IMG/VR virus record: IMGVR_UViG_3300009481_000010 | Span: 62,001 to 126,000 of that record | Origin: a virus | Strand: one strand, 5' to 3' | DNA: 64,000 bases | Part shown: positions 14,424 to 24,895 of the stretch, in pieces | Layout of the letters: each line of letters begins with the position of its first letter | Position numbering within the stretch: position 1 is the stretch's first letter | Position numbers and translations under genes: made by a program | The notes under the pieces: model-generated | The model's database searches: none | What the model was told of the DNA's origin: nothing | What the model saw: only the letters and a program-made list of their open reading frames with translations

Positions 14424-14933
14424 ATGGGGAAAAGACGACGGCGACAAAAAAGAAAGTCTATTTTAGCAAAGTATGAAGGTAAGAGTGGTTACAAGCTAAG
14501 AGACACTATACTAAAAGATATGGGATTCTTCTCTTATAAAGAATATCTATCTAGTGACTTATGGCAAAATATCAGATCTAAAATTTTACACATATACGAA
14601 TACAAATGTCACTGTTGTTACAAAAAGGCAAATCAGGTCCACCATCAATGGTATAATCCAGAGAATTTGAGCGGGGAAAAAATTTACGAAAACGGCTTAA
14701 TGGCACTATGTAGAGATTGTCATTATAATGCTGAATTCGAAGATAACCAAAAAAGTCCCATAAGTAAGGTGCGATCAAAGGTTGAGCAGAAACATAATAA
14801 TCTACCTAAATATAAAAAATGTAGGAGTGGCACAAGGATTGGTAAAAGAATGTCGGCTGCTAATAGATTTCTCAAGGAATCGGAAGAGAATAGAAAATTC
14901 CATGAGGAACAAGAAAAAAGATGGAGAAGTTAA
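14424..14933 (+). CDS. HNH homing endonuclease
   Basis: This is a 169-residue, strongly basic protein. The segment YLSSDLWQNIRSKIL precedes the HNH zinc finger: C62 with C64/C65, H73-H74 in QVHHQWY, and C96-x-x-C99-H100 in LCRDCHYNAEF. A lysine-rich C-terminal tail likely binds DNA. It is free-standing and AT-rich (about one third GC), and it is the last + strand gene before the convergent junction. These traits are typical of a mobile homing endonuclease. Confidence 0.85.
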   Translation: MGKRRRRQKRKSILAKYEGKSGYKLRDTILKDMGFFSYKEYLSSDLWQNIRSKILHIYEYKCHCCYKKANQVHHQWYNPENLSGEKIYENGLMALCRDCHYNAEFEDNQKSPISKVRSKVEQKHNNLPKYKKCRSGTRIGKRMSAANRFLKESEENRKFHEEQEKRWRS

Positions 14934-14935
14934 AA

Positions 14936-14956
14936 ATCAGGATTCCTGATACTCTT
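14936..14956 (-). terminator. Weak hairpin-plus-T terminator at the convergent junction
   Basis: On the - strand the sequence ATCAGGAATCCTGAT (a short inverted repeat) is followed directly by TTTTTAAC, overlapping the stop codon of the gene at 14937-15776. The stem is only about six pairs and AT/GC mixed, so termination is plausible but unproven. No counterpart with a T run is seen for the + strand. Confidence 0.35.
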
Positions 14957-15776
14957 TCCAAATATCTGGATACTCTCTCTTGAGCCAGTTCTTTAGATTC
15001 AATTTTGATTTCCTCATAGGAGGTTTAGTAATAGCGGTTTCTGGTTCCCAACCCTGCTTAATTCGATAACGCAATGAACCATTAGTGGTCTTACACCTAT
15101 CGTCGTGTAGCCACTCAATAATATGCTTAGTTTCTCCAAACGCAGTGATCATCAGGTCTTTTGTTACGGCCCGATTGATTAGCTGCGTTTCTTTGTTGGC
15201 CCAGCGACAATTAGACGGCTCATAATCGCCATTATTATCAATACGGTCTAGAGTTTCACTATCAGTGTACCCATTATTGTTTGCCCAAATATAGAATTTC
15301 TGGAAATCAAGCCAGTCATCACAAACACTAACGTGTTCATAGTTCTCACTGTGATTACAGCGACCTTTCATTCCGGCCCAGATTCTGTAGATTCTACTTG
15401 GATTACCACCTATTGTTTGTCCATGAGTAGTGTTTCTTTCTGTATTATCTGGCCTTTTCCTTATAGGATGTGCAATATGATTATTACTAAGTATACTTAG
15501 TCTCACCCTACGCTTCTGATCATCAACAATGGATTCAATATCAGCCATTCTCACACGCTGACTGCCAATATCCTCAAACTCTATATTAACAATCTTCCAG
15601 CCCTTCACTATCTCTCCAACTTTAGCTTGCCTTTTTTCCAACCCAAGTTGATGGTACTTATGCTGTACGGCTTTGGTTGTCCTTTTCAACTTCTTACCCA
15701 TCTCTCTACAAGTAAGCTTCTGGTGATTCCCCTTCACGAAATCTACCTCTTGTTCTGTCCATTCTTTTCCAGCCAT
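14937..15776 (-). CDS. SANT/HTH plus AP2/HNH-type homing endonuclease-like protein
   Basis: This is a 279-residue protein. Residues 4-46 form a helical DNA-binding module (WTEQEVDFVKGNHQKLTCRE and on) like the N-terminal modules of phage homing proteins. Residues about 128-200 hold RIWAGMKGRCNH, then VCDDWLDFQKFYIWA, then TLDRIDNNGDYEPSNCRWA (176-193). That series marks the AP2/HNH-associated endonuclease family of phages. A C-terminal repeat-like segment (ITAFGETKHIIEWL, then LRYRIKQGWEPETAI) is the usual DNA-specificity tail. It has its own GTGTATAATA element upstream and meets the + strand HNH gene tail to tail. Confidence 0.75.
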   Translation of the reverse strand: MAGKEWTEQEVDFVKGNHQKLTCREMGKKLKRTTKAVQHKYHQLGLEKRQAKVGEIVKGWKIVNIEFEDIGSQRVRMADIESIVDDQKRRVRLSILSNNHIAHPIRKRPDNTERNTTHGQTIGGNPSRIYRIWAGMKGRCNHSENYEHVSVCDDWLDFQKFYIWANNNGYTDSETLDRIDNNGDYEPSNCRWANKETQLINRAVTKDLMITAFGETKHIIEWLHDDRCKTTNGSLRYRIKQGWEPETAITKPPMRKSKLNLKNWLKREYPDIWKEYQES

Positions 15777-15812
15777 AAAAAACTCCTCGTGTAATTGAAA
15801 GTGAACGTATTC

Positions 15813-15826
15813 ACCTTATTATACAC
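15813..15826 (-). promoter_or_regulatory. GTGTATAATAA late-type promoter for the gene at 15776
   Basis: On the - strand, GTGTATAATAAGG has its TATAAT at 15818-15823, about 40 bases before the ATG. It is one of four near-identical elements in front of - strand units. No good -35 hexamer lies 16-18 bases upstream. Downstream, GTGAATACGTTCAC forms a short inverted repeat that could be an operator. Confidence 0.6.
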
Positions 15827-15875
15827 GAGAAGTTGCTGAATTGGGACTAAAATATGATAGAATTCTTAAATTTTA

Positions 15876-16604
15876 TCAAAGGTATTCCATAGTCACGTAA
15901 AGTGCGTAGTCAGTTTTACTACCGATTGAGTCCGGCGAGGCCGAAATTGCCAAAAACCACTCATGAATTTTACTTTCGTGAGCGGAACCTTCATTGGTGA
16001 TCCAGTTGTAGTAAGATCCATCGCCAGTAGGTAGTGTTTCACCAGCTACTGTGTTTAGACCAGACACACCTGGGGACGCCGTTAGAGTCATGTCACTCAT
16101 AGACTCAGCAGGGTCATATTCCTGCCAGCTATGATTACTTACACCACGGTGATCCAACGCCCCATAGGTAGCGGATTCACCAGCAGTTGGGTGAGGGTGA
16201 CGAATCTCATACACCTTAGTAGTCACACCAGAAGCCTGACGGCTAATGTCATTTCTATCGAAGACACGTAGCTTACAGTTTTGTGTTCTTACGGCGGTTG
16301 AGTGAGAAAAACGTACTCTTAACGGAGCATAATAATTCGGTGTTCCCGAATTGTTGATGGCTGAGCCACCATTGTAGGACAGTCCACTTACACTAGTGAA
16401 CTTAGTATTGTTCGCTCTAACTCCAGATGCAGTACCATTGGCATTAGTTACAAATGTGGTATCTTGCCAGCTACCTACCGGTACTGAAATACCAAAACCA
16501 CCCCCATAAAACCCAAGGCCAGACCCAGCACCATGATTGATCAGGGTAGGATCGCCTGTACTAGCGGCTCCAAAGTTATTTACATGAAATGTAATTGATG
16601 CCAT
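15876..16604 (-). CDS. Virion structural protein with its own promoter
   Basis: This is a 242-residue protein rich in Gly, Ser, Asn and aromatic residues, with a beta-strand pattern throughout (ASITFHVNNFG; YAPLRVRFSH; DYALYVTMEYL). I do not recognise a named family. It has a GTGTATAATAA promoter 40 bases upstream and an excellent ribosome site (AAAAAGGAGA at 16611-16620). The same leader type precedes the tail-tube-like gene, so it is probably made in large amounts. A decoration or tail-tip protein is a reasonable guess. Confidence 0.7.
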   Translation of the reverse strand: MASITFHVNNFGAASTGDPTLINHGAGSGLGFYGGGFGISVPVGSWQDTTFVTNANGTASGVRANNTKFTSVSGLSYNGGSAINNSGTPNYYAPLRVRFSHSTAVRTQNCKLRVFDRNDISRQASGVTTKVYEIRHPHPTAGESATYGALDHRGVSNHSWQEYDPAESMSDMTLTASPGVSGLNTVAGETLPTGDGSYYNWITNEGSAHESKIHEWFLAISASPDSIGSKTDYALYVTMEYL

Positions 16605-16633
16605 TGAAAATCTCCTTTTTTGAAAAGAAAGCT

Positions 16634-16647
16634 ATCTTATTATACAC
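16634..16647 (-). promoter_or_regulatory. GTGTATAATAA late-type promoter for the 242-residue virion protein
   Basis: The TATAAT core lies at 16639-16644 on the - strand, overlapping the intergenic gap between two structural genes. The leader downstream contains CTTTTCAAAA followed by AAGGAGA, matching the leader of the tail-tube-like gene at 47488. Confidence 0.65.
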
Positions 16648-16655
16648 TAAATTGC

Positions 16656-19600
16656 TTATTCTGACGTAATTTCCAGTTCTACATACTGCTCATATGGTTT
16701 TGGTGTCTGATCGCCGTGATCAGAGTCAAAACAGTGAGAAGCATCATTGTAGTAGAAGAAGAAACAGTTATATTTGTTATCACTTGACGTATTCGTGATA
16801 GTAATTGTAGTTTCCATAGATCCAATAGCTGGACCATCGTTCTTTCCATTCTTGTCTTCAACAGGAGCATTCTCAATGATCCTGGTTCCATTCTGCTGAG
16901 GGTTAGCCAGTTCAGGCCCCACAACATCATTTATAAGGCGGCGAAGAACGGTATACCCGTTAGTCACATAAGCCTTTAATCCAGTACCAGTATAACTACC
17001 GTCTACTCCAACTAGAGTGACAGTAGCACCTTGGAATGTAGTCACAGACGTATCTACATCTTCATACGTGAAGAAGTTATCTGGTATGAAATCATACCCC
17101 TGATTATCCACCTGAAGATTATTCACCGTAATAGGACCACCAGTATTCGGCAAGCCAACTACGGTAATCACAACTCCAGTTCCATTACCACCAGATGTAG
17201 TAAAGGTATCTCCGTTCTGATAGTTGGTACCACCATCTTCAATTATTATGGTATCAATACCAATAGTCCTACGGGCATAGGTATCGTTATTAGGAATAGG
17301 AAGTAATTTACCTCTACTCAGAATGTTAATATTCCAGTGATCGTATTCTCTCCACCCAGAATCTACATCATTAGATCTATCGCTGTAAACCTCAACATTA
17401 AGATCAGCCAGAATACTTGGGTTATTATTGTCTGCTACGGCGTACGATGGCTCTCTAAAGTCTGCCTGCTCAAAATCAATTTGTTCCACGGCGTATATTC
17501 CTTCTGGGTATTCTTTATCGGCAGAATCAGCATCGCCCCAGTCTCCAACAGAAATCTCATCTACATCATTGTAATACTTGACAGTGATATCCTGATCCTT
17601 AGTTGAACCAACACCGTAATTGAAATGGAAGACGGCGAAATACCTGGAGTCATACACGGTAAGCTCAGTAGGCCAGTTGGTGTATACTCTTACGAATAGA
17701 CCAGTGTTATTGTGTGATCTATATGTGTTACTACCACCGAACGTCTGATACCATAGGGAACCGGTAATTTGATTAAACCCGCCAAACTCTTCACTCATAC
17801 CCCATAAGTATGAAGTGTTAAATGTTATACTGGTATTAGCGGAGAGTGTACAAGAGGCCCCAATGATACCAAATGCACCAGCAGGTCTAGGGCCAGAAGA
17901 CATCCAGGGATAGGTAGAATTTCTAAATCTGTTATACGCGAATAAGGAACTTTCACCAGCAAGCTCATCATGAATATCACTATTGTACTCAAGGCCATCA
18001 GCACCTATGATACCAAGCGGCGTACCTGCCACCAGACTATCAGTTCTTGAAACAATCTCCGCTTGATTGAATGGGGCTTTCTGATTCGTTCTATCCCACA
18101 TCTTTCTACCGTAGTAACCCCTGGTAGCTTCAGGAACTGCACTATACGCACTAATTTCCATGGAAGCATACAGTTCCATTTTCATTGGGCGGAACTGAAT
18201 CTTCTTATTGTTGAGAGGTGTAATATCGAATACTACGTTATCATTAGAGTTAATAGGATCAGCAGAATCATAATAAAGCCACGCATACCTGGTATCTTCA
18301 TCAGACAAGAACGCATCTACAATTCCTGTATTAGTTGGAAGAAATGATTCACTAAGATCTACAACCTTGTTAATAGGCGAGCCGTTCTCATTACCTGGGG
18401 GACAGTGTAACGCAATATCTGCGGGTAGCTGAGTTAGTCCCTCGGAGAAGATTTGACCCTCATAGTTTTCGCCATCACTTGGATCAAATATCTTAGTCCC
18501 CATTGCAATATTCTTCACGTAGTCTGTATCTGTAGCAATGATAGCTTCTGTAATCGCCGTATCATACTTAGTCTCATCATATCCGTCTGGAAACACACAC
18601 CCAAAGAATGGTGATGTAACAATAGGCATTGTTAAAGCATTGTCTTGTACACCGGCATAGTTTCTAAATCCAATCTGAGTGTTACCCAGACCGTGACTAG
18701 TTCTATTACCACCTATACTATTACCCATAAAGTCAAAGGAAGTAAGCTGGATGTGGCTGTTTTTCATAGTCGGCAACTTATCGCCATACTTAGCAAGTTC
18801 TGTTGCACCGCCGTAATAGATCTCATAGAATGCTTCTTCGTAATCACCGAATTCAACTATACCACCCTCTTTTCTGAAGAAGAACTCAGCATTAGTCATC
18901 AAGTAATCGAATGACCACTTATCTACAGAAGTAGCAACAAGACTAGAAGTAACCTTACCACCAATCGGTGATACTGGTTGCCATACTCCACCAATTTTAT
19001 TTAGCATAACTACCTGACCATCACTGAAGGCTGTATCAGTAAACTTATTCTGAACGGGTTCTGAAAGTAACTTCGCCTTTTCATTGTCGTCATCAGATCC
19101 AGTTGGATATTCATACTCCGTAGACCACTGTTTCCAGTCATTACCATTCATCATTAACGGTCTAGCTCGCCCATAAGATGGTTTGAATCCATCGCCGTTA
19201 GTCTTTAGAAATTCACTAGGTGTGGAGGTTAGACCAGCTACTGGAGCAGTAGCGGCAGGAAGATCGGTTTCCATTACGGCCATTATCTGTGCAGTACCGG
19301 ATTCAGCTTTACCAGTATATGGATTGAACCACATATCAAGTTCTACACCGATACGCTGATTCATCTTATCCTGGTCAAACTCAAGCCTACCGTCTTCGTC
19401 TTTAACAAGAATAGGTCTCCTGGTAACATCCAGATTTGGGACAATAAACTTGTTTGTCTGAAGAACTACTTCGGCTTCTTTTCTCTGTGAGTCATACAGC
19501 TTCAGTTCAAAGACAACTTCCTCTAAACATTCTTCGCCTTCTTCTACAATAAATGTGATCTCAGAAGTCCACTTAACACCCGGCTTCAATATTCCATATC

Positions 19601-20132
19601 TTGTTGGCTGAGCCTTGATATCTTTAATTAGCTCCTTACGGGCCTTGTATTTGTCCATAGTAGGATCACTGGACTTACTAAGAAGAAGGTCATTCATTCT
19701 TACTAGTCTGTATGCATCGTAATCTATGTATCCCATAGAGTTTGGTACTTCAAGATCTGGGTCAGCAAATCCTAAGTCACTAGGTTTCCATTTAGTCACG
19801 TTAACACCATTCTGCCATTCGGAGTGAGTCCACTCACTATTCGTTAGATTAGCGATTTCTTTTACGGTCTGAACAGAGCCACCTCTTGTGGAAACACGAA
19901 TACTCATGTACTCATAAAGAGGATTGGCGGGAGCACTGTATAGAATTTTCTCCATGATAGCCTGAGTGCTAAGAAGCTCAACATCAGTTATCTTCAGGTA
20001 ATTTAGGTTATGCCCCTTATTATACGTAACCCACTGAGCCAGTGTCTCAAACGTAAAGTGAGACAGACCTAGTGCGTCCATAATTTTGGAGTCAGTTGTG
20101 ATTATGTAGTTACTTCTATTTACTTTAGCCAT
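16656..20132 (-). CDS. Large tail/baseplate structural protein (1158 aa)
   Basis: The N-terminal 250 residues are mixed alpha/beta (MAKVNRSNYIITTDSKIM). The central part is long and beta-rich. Near residues 960-1060 it has IIIEDGGTNYQNGDTFTTSG with GNGTGVVITVVG, then a second copy-like segment (NNLQVDNQGYDF). This glycine-rich beta unit is familiar from tail-associated proteins of aquatic phages. No enzymatic motif is seen. It is the penultimate gene of the structural operon and overlaps the hub gene start by one base. Role in the tail tip is inferred from position. Confidence 0.65.
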   Translation of the reverse strand: MAKVNRSNYIITTDSKIMDALGLSHFTFETLAQWVTYNKGHNLNYLKITDVELLSTQAIMEKILYSAPANPLYEYMSIRVSTRGGSVQTVKEIANLTNSEWTHSEWQNGVNVTKWKPSDLGFADPDLEVPNSMGYIDYDAYRLVRMNDLLLSKSSDPTMDKYKARKELIKDIKAQPTRYGILKPGVKWTSEITFIVEEGEECLEEVVFELKLYDSQRKEAEVVLQTNKFIVPNLDVTRRPILVKDEDGRLEFDQDKMNQRIGVELDMWFNPYTGKAESGTAQIMAVMETDLPAATAPVAGLTSTPSEFLKTNGDGFKPSYGRARPLMMNGNDWKQWSTEYEYPTGSDDDNEKAKLLSEPVQNKFTDTAFSDGQVVMLNKIGGVWQPVSPIGGKVTSSLVATSVDKWSFDYLMTNAEFFFRKEGGIVEFGDYEEAFYEIYYGGATELAKYGDKLPTMKNSHIQLTSFDFMGNSIGGNRTSHGLGNTQIGFRNYAGVQDNALTMPIVTSPFFGCVFPDGYDETKYDTAITEAIIATDTDYVKNIAMGTKIFDPSDGENYEGQIFSEGLTQLPADIALHCPPGNENGSPINKVVDLSESFLPTNTGIVDAFLSDEDTRYAWLYYDSADPINSNDNVVFDITPLNNKKIQFRPMKMELYASMEISAYSAVPEATRGYYGRKMWDRTNQKAPFNQAEIVSRTDSLVAGTPLGIIGADGLEYNSDIHDELAGESSLFAYNRFRNSTYPWMSSGPRPAGAFGIIGASCTLSANTSITFNTSYLWGMSEEFGGFNQITGSLWYQTFGGSNTYRSHNNTGLFVRVYTNWPTELTVYDSRYFAVFHFNYGVGSTKDQDITVKYYNDVDEISVGDWGDADSADKEYPEGIYAVEQIDFEQADFREPSYAVADNNNPSILADLNVEVYSDRSNDVDSGWREYDHWNINILSRGKLLPIPNNDTYARRTIGIDTIIIEDGGTNYQNGDTFTTSGGNGTGVVITVVGLPNTGGPITVNNLQVDNQGYDFIPDNFFTYEDVDTSVTTFQGATVTLVGVDGSYTGTGLKAYVTNGYTVLRRLINDVVGPELANPQQNGTRIIENAPVEDKNGKNDGPAIGSMETTITITNTSSDNKYNCFFFYYNDASHCFDSDHGDQTPKPYEQYVELEITSE

Positions 20133-23100
20133 TATTGACCTCGATCATTTACATCTTCGTCTGTGTATTGTCCTAGAGCTTCATTCATATTTTGCTCATT
20201 ACTTGGTAGAAATCCCCATTGTACTGTTGGGGTATGTACACTTATAATATCAGAAAGGTCTACTGCTGTTGCCTTTTTAACTCTTTCCTCTGCGGAGTCT
20301 GGTCCAGAAGGAACTTCGAATTCCTCACTAGGACGCTTGGTGGCTACTTTTGTCTTTATCTTTTTAGTCTGTGCGGAACCGTCATCTACGTCAGCACCCC
20401 TAACCACTTCTTGATTTTCTTCAAACATAATAGTTTCTTCAAGGCGTTGCTTCACTTCTGTTTTTAAGGTTTTAACGGCGGCTGCCCCAGGACGCAGTGG
20501 GGCCAAGAAATCAGCCTTTGAGGCACCCTTGCCGAACCCCTTGCGGGTCATAGCGTTATTCTGATCAATGATCTTCTGTCTCTCCCTACTAATCTGGGCT
20601 ATAGCCTGTTCCTTCTGCTTCTGTAGTTTACCGAATCTGGATGTGTACAGGTCCATCTTAACAGTTGTTCTATATCCATCAATACCCACCTTAACGTCTA
20701 CGGATGTAACAAGAGGACCAACATTATTTAGGGCGGTACCAATAGCTAGACCAGTAGGAGCCTCTGGAATTGTAAAGCTTCCACGTTCGCTGAATAGTAA
20801 TAGACTGTTAGAGAACTGTGCCCGTAGTTTACCGGCCTCATTCATTAACTGATAACCAGCAAAGTTCCACGGGGCCAAGTTTTCATCCTTGACGAACTCT
20901 ACCCTACCACCAATATTACTGTATCTAACAGGGCTATCAGTACTTAGGGTTGATGAGGATAACCACGGACCATAACATCTCTCTTTGGAGGTAAGGGGCA
21001 TAGCTACCATATCAGGATATACCGGAGATGGATGTGAATAAGTAGTCATGAAGTCATTCCGGTTGAAGCTACCATTTCTGTTAACTCCATGTGCGGCTTC
21101 CTGTTGTGCTCGTCTAGCACCGTCCAGGAAGTTGAATAGTTTAACTACGGTACCACACTCAGTCTCTATAGTACCAGGACTGTCTTTATATACTAATGGT
21201 GCTGGCTTCTCAAAACCAGGAGCACCCCTAACAACATCTTGAGACAGGGCGTGCTTGATGTATGTCGCATTCTTAGCGTACATAAACGCATCCATGAATC
21301 TATGATCCACAGTAGGCTTAATTATACCCGGCACCGTTAGAACAACATACACGTAATCTGGATCTAGATGGTCGATTCTAGTATCTATCAGATTCGCATC
21401 TAGTTGCTCATTGTATACTCTTTCGAAGTCGCCGTTATTAACAAACTCACCATCCGTACCTCCACTATTACCAGACCCCGGTCCAAATACAGGAGCTAGT
21501 CTTAGAATAGGTACATCTTGTACGGTATCATTTACGGTCTTTTTGTAGACATTCAACTCTGGGAAAACAGCGATCTGCTGTACTTCTCTACCATAGACTT
21601 CAGTAGGACGCTTGATCACTTTAGGTGTCATATACATAGTTGTATCTAACTGACAAGCGATGTACGCACATGATTCCGGTAGTGTGTCTGGTCCCTGTTC
21701 AAACAGCCTAGCCAATCTATCCATAGACAGTTCCTGGTCTCCAGTATTGTCTAGTGCCTCAAGGGCGTCTGGAACGAAACCGTTTGTGGTAATGATCTGT
21801 TGAGAAAATTCATCTTTACCTATATCACTAAAGTCCATGTACTGACTATGGTCGTATCTCACATAACACTTAATGCGAGAGTTATCATTCAGTAGATTAG
21901 TTAGGTCTCTTGGGGCAAGCATCTGTTTTGTCGCAGGAGGTAACCTGGAATCATCTAGTTCGATACCGCTGTTTACATTTACGGACCTGTCATATACCTC
22001 GAAGTCAAAGAACCCACCATCCTGTGATGGCTCATAATTGAACTCCCACTTTTCTGAGATTGGGTTGAAGTTATTATTCAATGCCCCTACAGTATACTTA
22101 CCAGGAATCTCATTATCCAGGTAGTCGGTGAACACATCATAACCAGTATTCATGTTATTCAGTGTATTAAGCTCTATCTGGAACGGGGTAGATTTATAGT
22201 AATCTACTTCCGACTTGATCGGCTGTGGTTTGAATCCATATGGCCCATTTAGAATCTCATTAGCATCATTTACGGTGATATATTTTGAGTAATTCAGGTT
22301 ACACTGCTTAGGAATCTTAACTAGGAAGGTCTTACCAAAGTGTTTATTCGCAACCTCCTGTAGAAACTCGAATACCTTCTTAGCGTTCTTCTCGCCGTCC
22401 AGACCGATATCCTTCACCTTATTAACCATGTAACCGGGATTTTCACCAGTTATCTTCTTGAAGGTTAATAGGTTCTGATTGATAGCATCATATTGTTCAG
22501 CTATGTCTTTTAGTTTACCATCCTGATTTTCGTCAATAATCTTCTTTGGAATAGAGAAGTTAGATACTACAGGATTTTGTCCATTTGCTAGTGCGGTTTC
22601 ATACTTATTAATGTTTGCTACGATTTCCTTAGATGCTTCAAGGGCGGTAGTACCATCTAATTTTACGCCGTCATTATCAAGCTTATTAAGTAGCCTTTGC
22701 TTTAGCTTTGCTATATCAGTAGAAACCTGATAGTAGTTCTCAATCCAACCAGCTATCGACCCATAAGGTAATCCGATTTTATCGGCACGCTTGTAATACA
22801 ACGGATATCCATAAGGTGGAGAACACGGGCTTGCTGGATAACCATCTGAACCCATATATTCTCTATCGGAATTGAATACACATCTTGGTACACATACGCC
22901 GTAACTACCAGACTTGACTCTAACGATCTCTCCGTTAGCACCTATAGTACCACCGAAGTCGTCAATGTCACCCCAGATCACTTCTGCCTGGTCTAGCTCT
23001 TTATACATACCATTACCGAAGTCATCGGTATTCTCTACGTATGTATTATTGTAATAGGCCAGGAAATTAGCCCAACTCTTGAATCCACTAAGAACGTGTC

Positions 23101-24895
23101 TTAATTCCATCTCCGTCGTAATGTAATAGTACCCAACACCAGCGGCATCAAGTGTTGATGAATCCAACATGATCTGTTGAAATGCACCAAACCCACGAGG
23201 AATGGTAACGGCATTCTCACCCAGGAATCCATAGAAAGGTAGAATCTGCTGCTTAAGTGCGGTCTCTAGTGACCACTGACTTTCTTCAATCAACTCATAA
23301 TGGTTATCAAAACCGCCCTGACGTTTTCTCAACTGCAAGTTACTTCTGTCCTTACAGTTATTGAAGTAATACATGTTAACCTGCTGAGCACCCACTACGA
23401 ACTTATCAGTAGTAATATTGGATAGCTCATACCCAAGGTCTTCATTAGTAATCTCTACACCGGCGTCCTCAAGTTTCTGAAGGTAGGTCTTGATAGCTCC
23501 GTACTCTGGCTGTCTACTACGGTCAATAGCGTCAATACGAATAATACCTGTAATAATGTCCACATAGTTTCCAGCTTGAATCTGTGCCTGGTTATAGTTC
23601 CACAGCCATTGATTAGAAGGATGATCAATTACTGGTAATAGGGTAACTAGCATATCATGGCTAATGATATCACATAGCTCCTGAGCCAGATCTATAAGGG
23701 TCATTTGGTCAAAGTCTATGAAATACATCTTAGGAATAAGGTCAAGTGGCAGACCGGAGAAGTCTACTACATACTTAAAGCCACGGAAGTCAATAGCTCC
23801 ACCAAACCCAGCATCTTGATACTCAGTTGGTAGATTACCATAGTAATTAAACAGAGCACTTAGGGACTGCCTTACTCGATACCACGGGATACCTTGATTA
23901 CCACGGCGAGACATACCCTTACCGGTTATAGGCAGGTATTCTGGTAGTGCAGACAGTGTGAATTCAGATGTGTTAAATCTGTACATATCATCGCCCACAT
24001 AACTGACCACACCTGATATATTCACATGCTTGGTTAGAATACTCTTATCTAGAAGATCAAAGTTAGGTAATTCATCAGTGCCCTCTAGTTCTTCTTTTAG
24101 TTCGTAACTAATTTCATACTCAAGGTAACCATAGACGTTAATAAGGTTCTTGTTATTGAAGGTGGTCCCCTGATAGTTATTCAGAAGAACTGTAGTATTA
24201 GAAAGAATCTCACGGGGATCTACAACGCGAATGTCATACTTCTGACCGTCATTACCCTTGCTCTGACTCCATCCCTGTAGGATACCACCAAACGCAAAGT
24301 GATCCTTACCCCTATATCCGTAAGATGGATCATAGAGAGGACTCTTGTCTACAAAGGTGTAGGTTGTTACTCCAGCACTATTAGTTTCTTCACTTCTTAA
24401 GTAGTGATGATCTGGAATGTCTGTAAGCGGCCCTACTATCTCAACTTCATCAAAATCAAGAGAAGCTGGCATAGTGTGGTAACCAGTAAGGTCATCGATG
24501 GTTTTTCTATATGCCTGCTCTACTGTTGCAAAGTTCTTACCAAACTTGAAGAATACAGGCGTACCTACCACGGGCGGCTTGAAGAAGTCCTGCTTACCAT
24601 TATGGTAGGCATCGTCCCCCTGACCGAAAGGTAGCTCATCGGATTTGTTAAGTTCATCTACAACTACGCTTACAGATAATGAACTAGAGCTATCTCCAAA
24701 TCCAGCAATAACATTGAAGTTAGATATTGAGGCACCTAAGAAGGTCTGTTGAATAAAACCTTCATTACCTTCTGTCCATCCAGCATACGACAGTGAACCC
24801 CCCTTACCCTGTGTAATCACATGGTGTGCAGGCCACTCAGTACCGTATTCGCCACTTGGCGGGATAATTCCGTATTCCGTCATATAAACCCTCAT
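20132..24895 (-). CDS. Large baseplate hub-like protein (1587 aa)
   Basis: The long N-terminal part includes KYDIRVVDPREILSNTTVLL, the type of strand seen where tail-hub barrels meet. Near residues 1350-1400 VDVKVGIDGYRTTVKMDLYT is followed by RFGKLQKQKEQAIAQISRER, a coiled coil. The last 120 residues are charged and probably flexible. This strand-then-coiled-coil ending is common in hub proteins downstream of the tape measure in siphoviruses with giant tail proteins. The start is ATGA-coupled to the previous gene. Assigned from position and general architecture. Confidence 0.6.
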   Translation of the reverse strand: MRVYMTEYGIIPPSGEYGTEWPAHHVITQGKGGSLSYAGWTEGNEGFIQQTFLGASISNFNVIAGFGDSSSSLSVSVVVDELNKSDELPFGQGDDAYHNGKQDFFKPPVVGTPVFFKFGKNFATVEQAYRKTIDDLTGYHTMPASLDFDEVEIVGPLTDIPDHHYLRSEETNSAGVTTYTFVDKSPLYDPSYGYRGKDHFAFGGILQGWSQSKGNDGQKYDIRVVDPREILSNTTVLLNNYQGTTFNNKNLINVYGYLEYEISYELKEELEGTDELPNFDLLDKSILTKHVNISGVVSYVGDDMYRFNTSEFTLSALPEYLPITGKGMSRRGNQGIPWYRVRQSLSALFNYYGNLPTEYQDAGFGGAIDFRGFKYVVDFSGLPLDLIPKMYFIDFDQMTLIDLAQELCDIISHDMLVTLLPVIDHPSNQWLWNYNQAQIQAGNYVDIITGIIRIDAIDRSRQPEYGAIKTYLQKLEDAGVEITNEDLGYELSNITTDKFVVGAQQVNMYYFNNCKDRSNLQLRKRQGGFDNHYELIEESQWSLETALKQQILPFYGFLGENAVTIPRGFGAFQQIMLDSSTLDAAGVGYYYITTEMELRHVLSGFKSWANFLAYYNNTYVENTDDFGNGMYKELDQAEVIWGDIDDFGGTIGANGEIVRVKSGSYGVCVPRCVFNSDREYMGSDGYPASPCSPPYGYPLYYKRADKIGLPYGSIAGWIENYYQVSTDIAKLKQRLLNKLDNDGVKLDGTTALEASKEIVANINKYETALANGQNPVVSNFSIPKKIIDENQDGKLKDIAEQYDAINQNLLTFKKITGENPGYMVNKVKDIGLDGEKNAKKVFEFLQEVANKHFGKTFLVKIPKQCNLNYSKYITVNDANEILNGPYGFKPQPIKSEVDYYKSTPFQIELNTLNNMNTGYDVFTDYLDNEIPGKYTVGALNNNFNPISEKWEFNYEPSQDGGFFDFEVYDRSVNVNSGIELDDSRLPPATKQMLAPRDLTNLLNDNSRIKCYVRYDHSQYMDFSDIGKDEFSQQIITTNGFVPDALEALDNTGDQELSMDRLARLFEQGPDTLPESCAYIACQLDTTMYMTPKVIKRPTEVYGREVQQIAVFPELNVYKKTVNDTVQDVPILRLAPVFGPGSGNSGGTDGEFVNNGDFERVYNEQLDANLIDTRIDHLDPDYVYVVLTVPGIIKPTVDHRFMDAFMYAKNATYIKHALSQDVVRGAPGFEKPAPLVYKDSPGTIETECGTVVKLFNFLDGARRAQQEAAHGVNRNGSFNRNDFMTTYSHPSPVYPDMVAMPLTSKERCYGPWLSSSTLSTDSPVRYSNIGGRVEFVKDENLAPWNFAGYQLMNEAGKLRAQFSNSLLLFSERGSFTIPEAPTGLAIGTALNNVGPLVTSVDVKVGIDGYRTTVKMDLYTSRFGKLQKQKEQAIAQISRERQKIIDQNNAMTRKGFGKGASKADFLAPLRPGAAAVKTLKTEVKQRLEETIMFEENQEVVRGADVDDGSAQTKKIKTKVATKRPSEEFEVPSGPDSAEERVKKATAVDLSDIISVHTPTVQWGFLPSNEQNMNEALGQYTDEDVNDRGQ

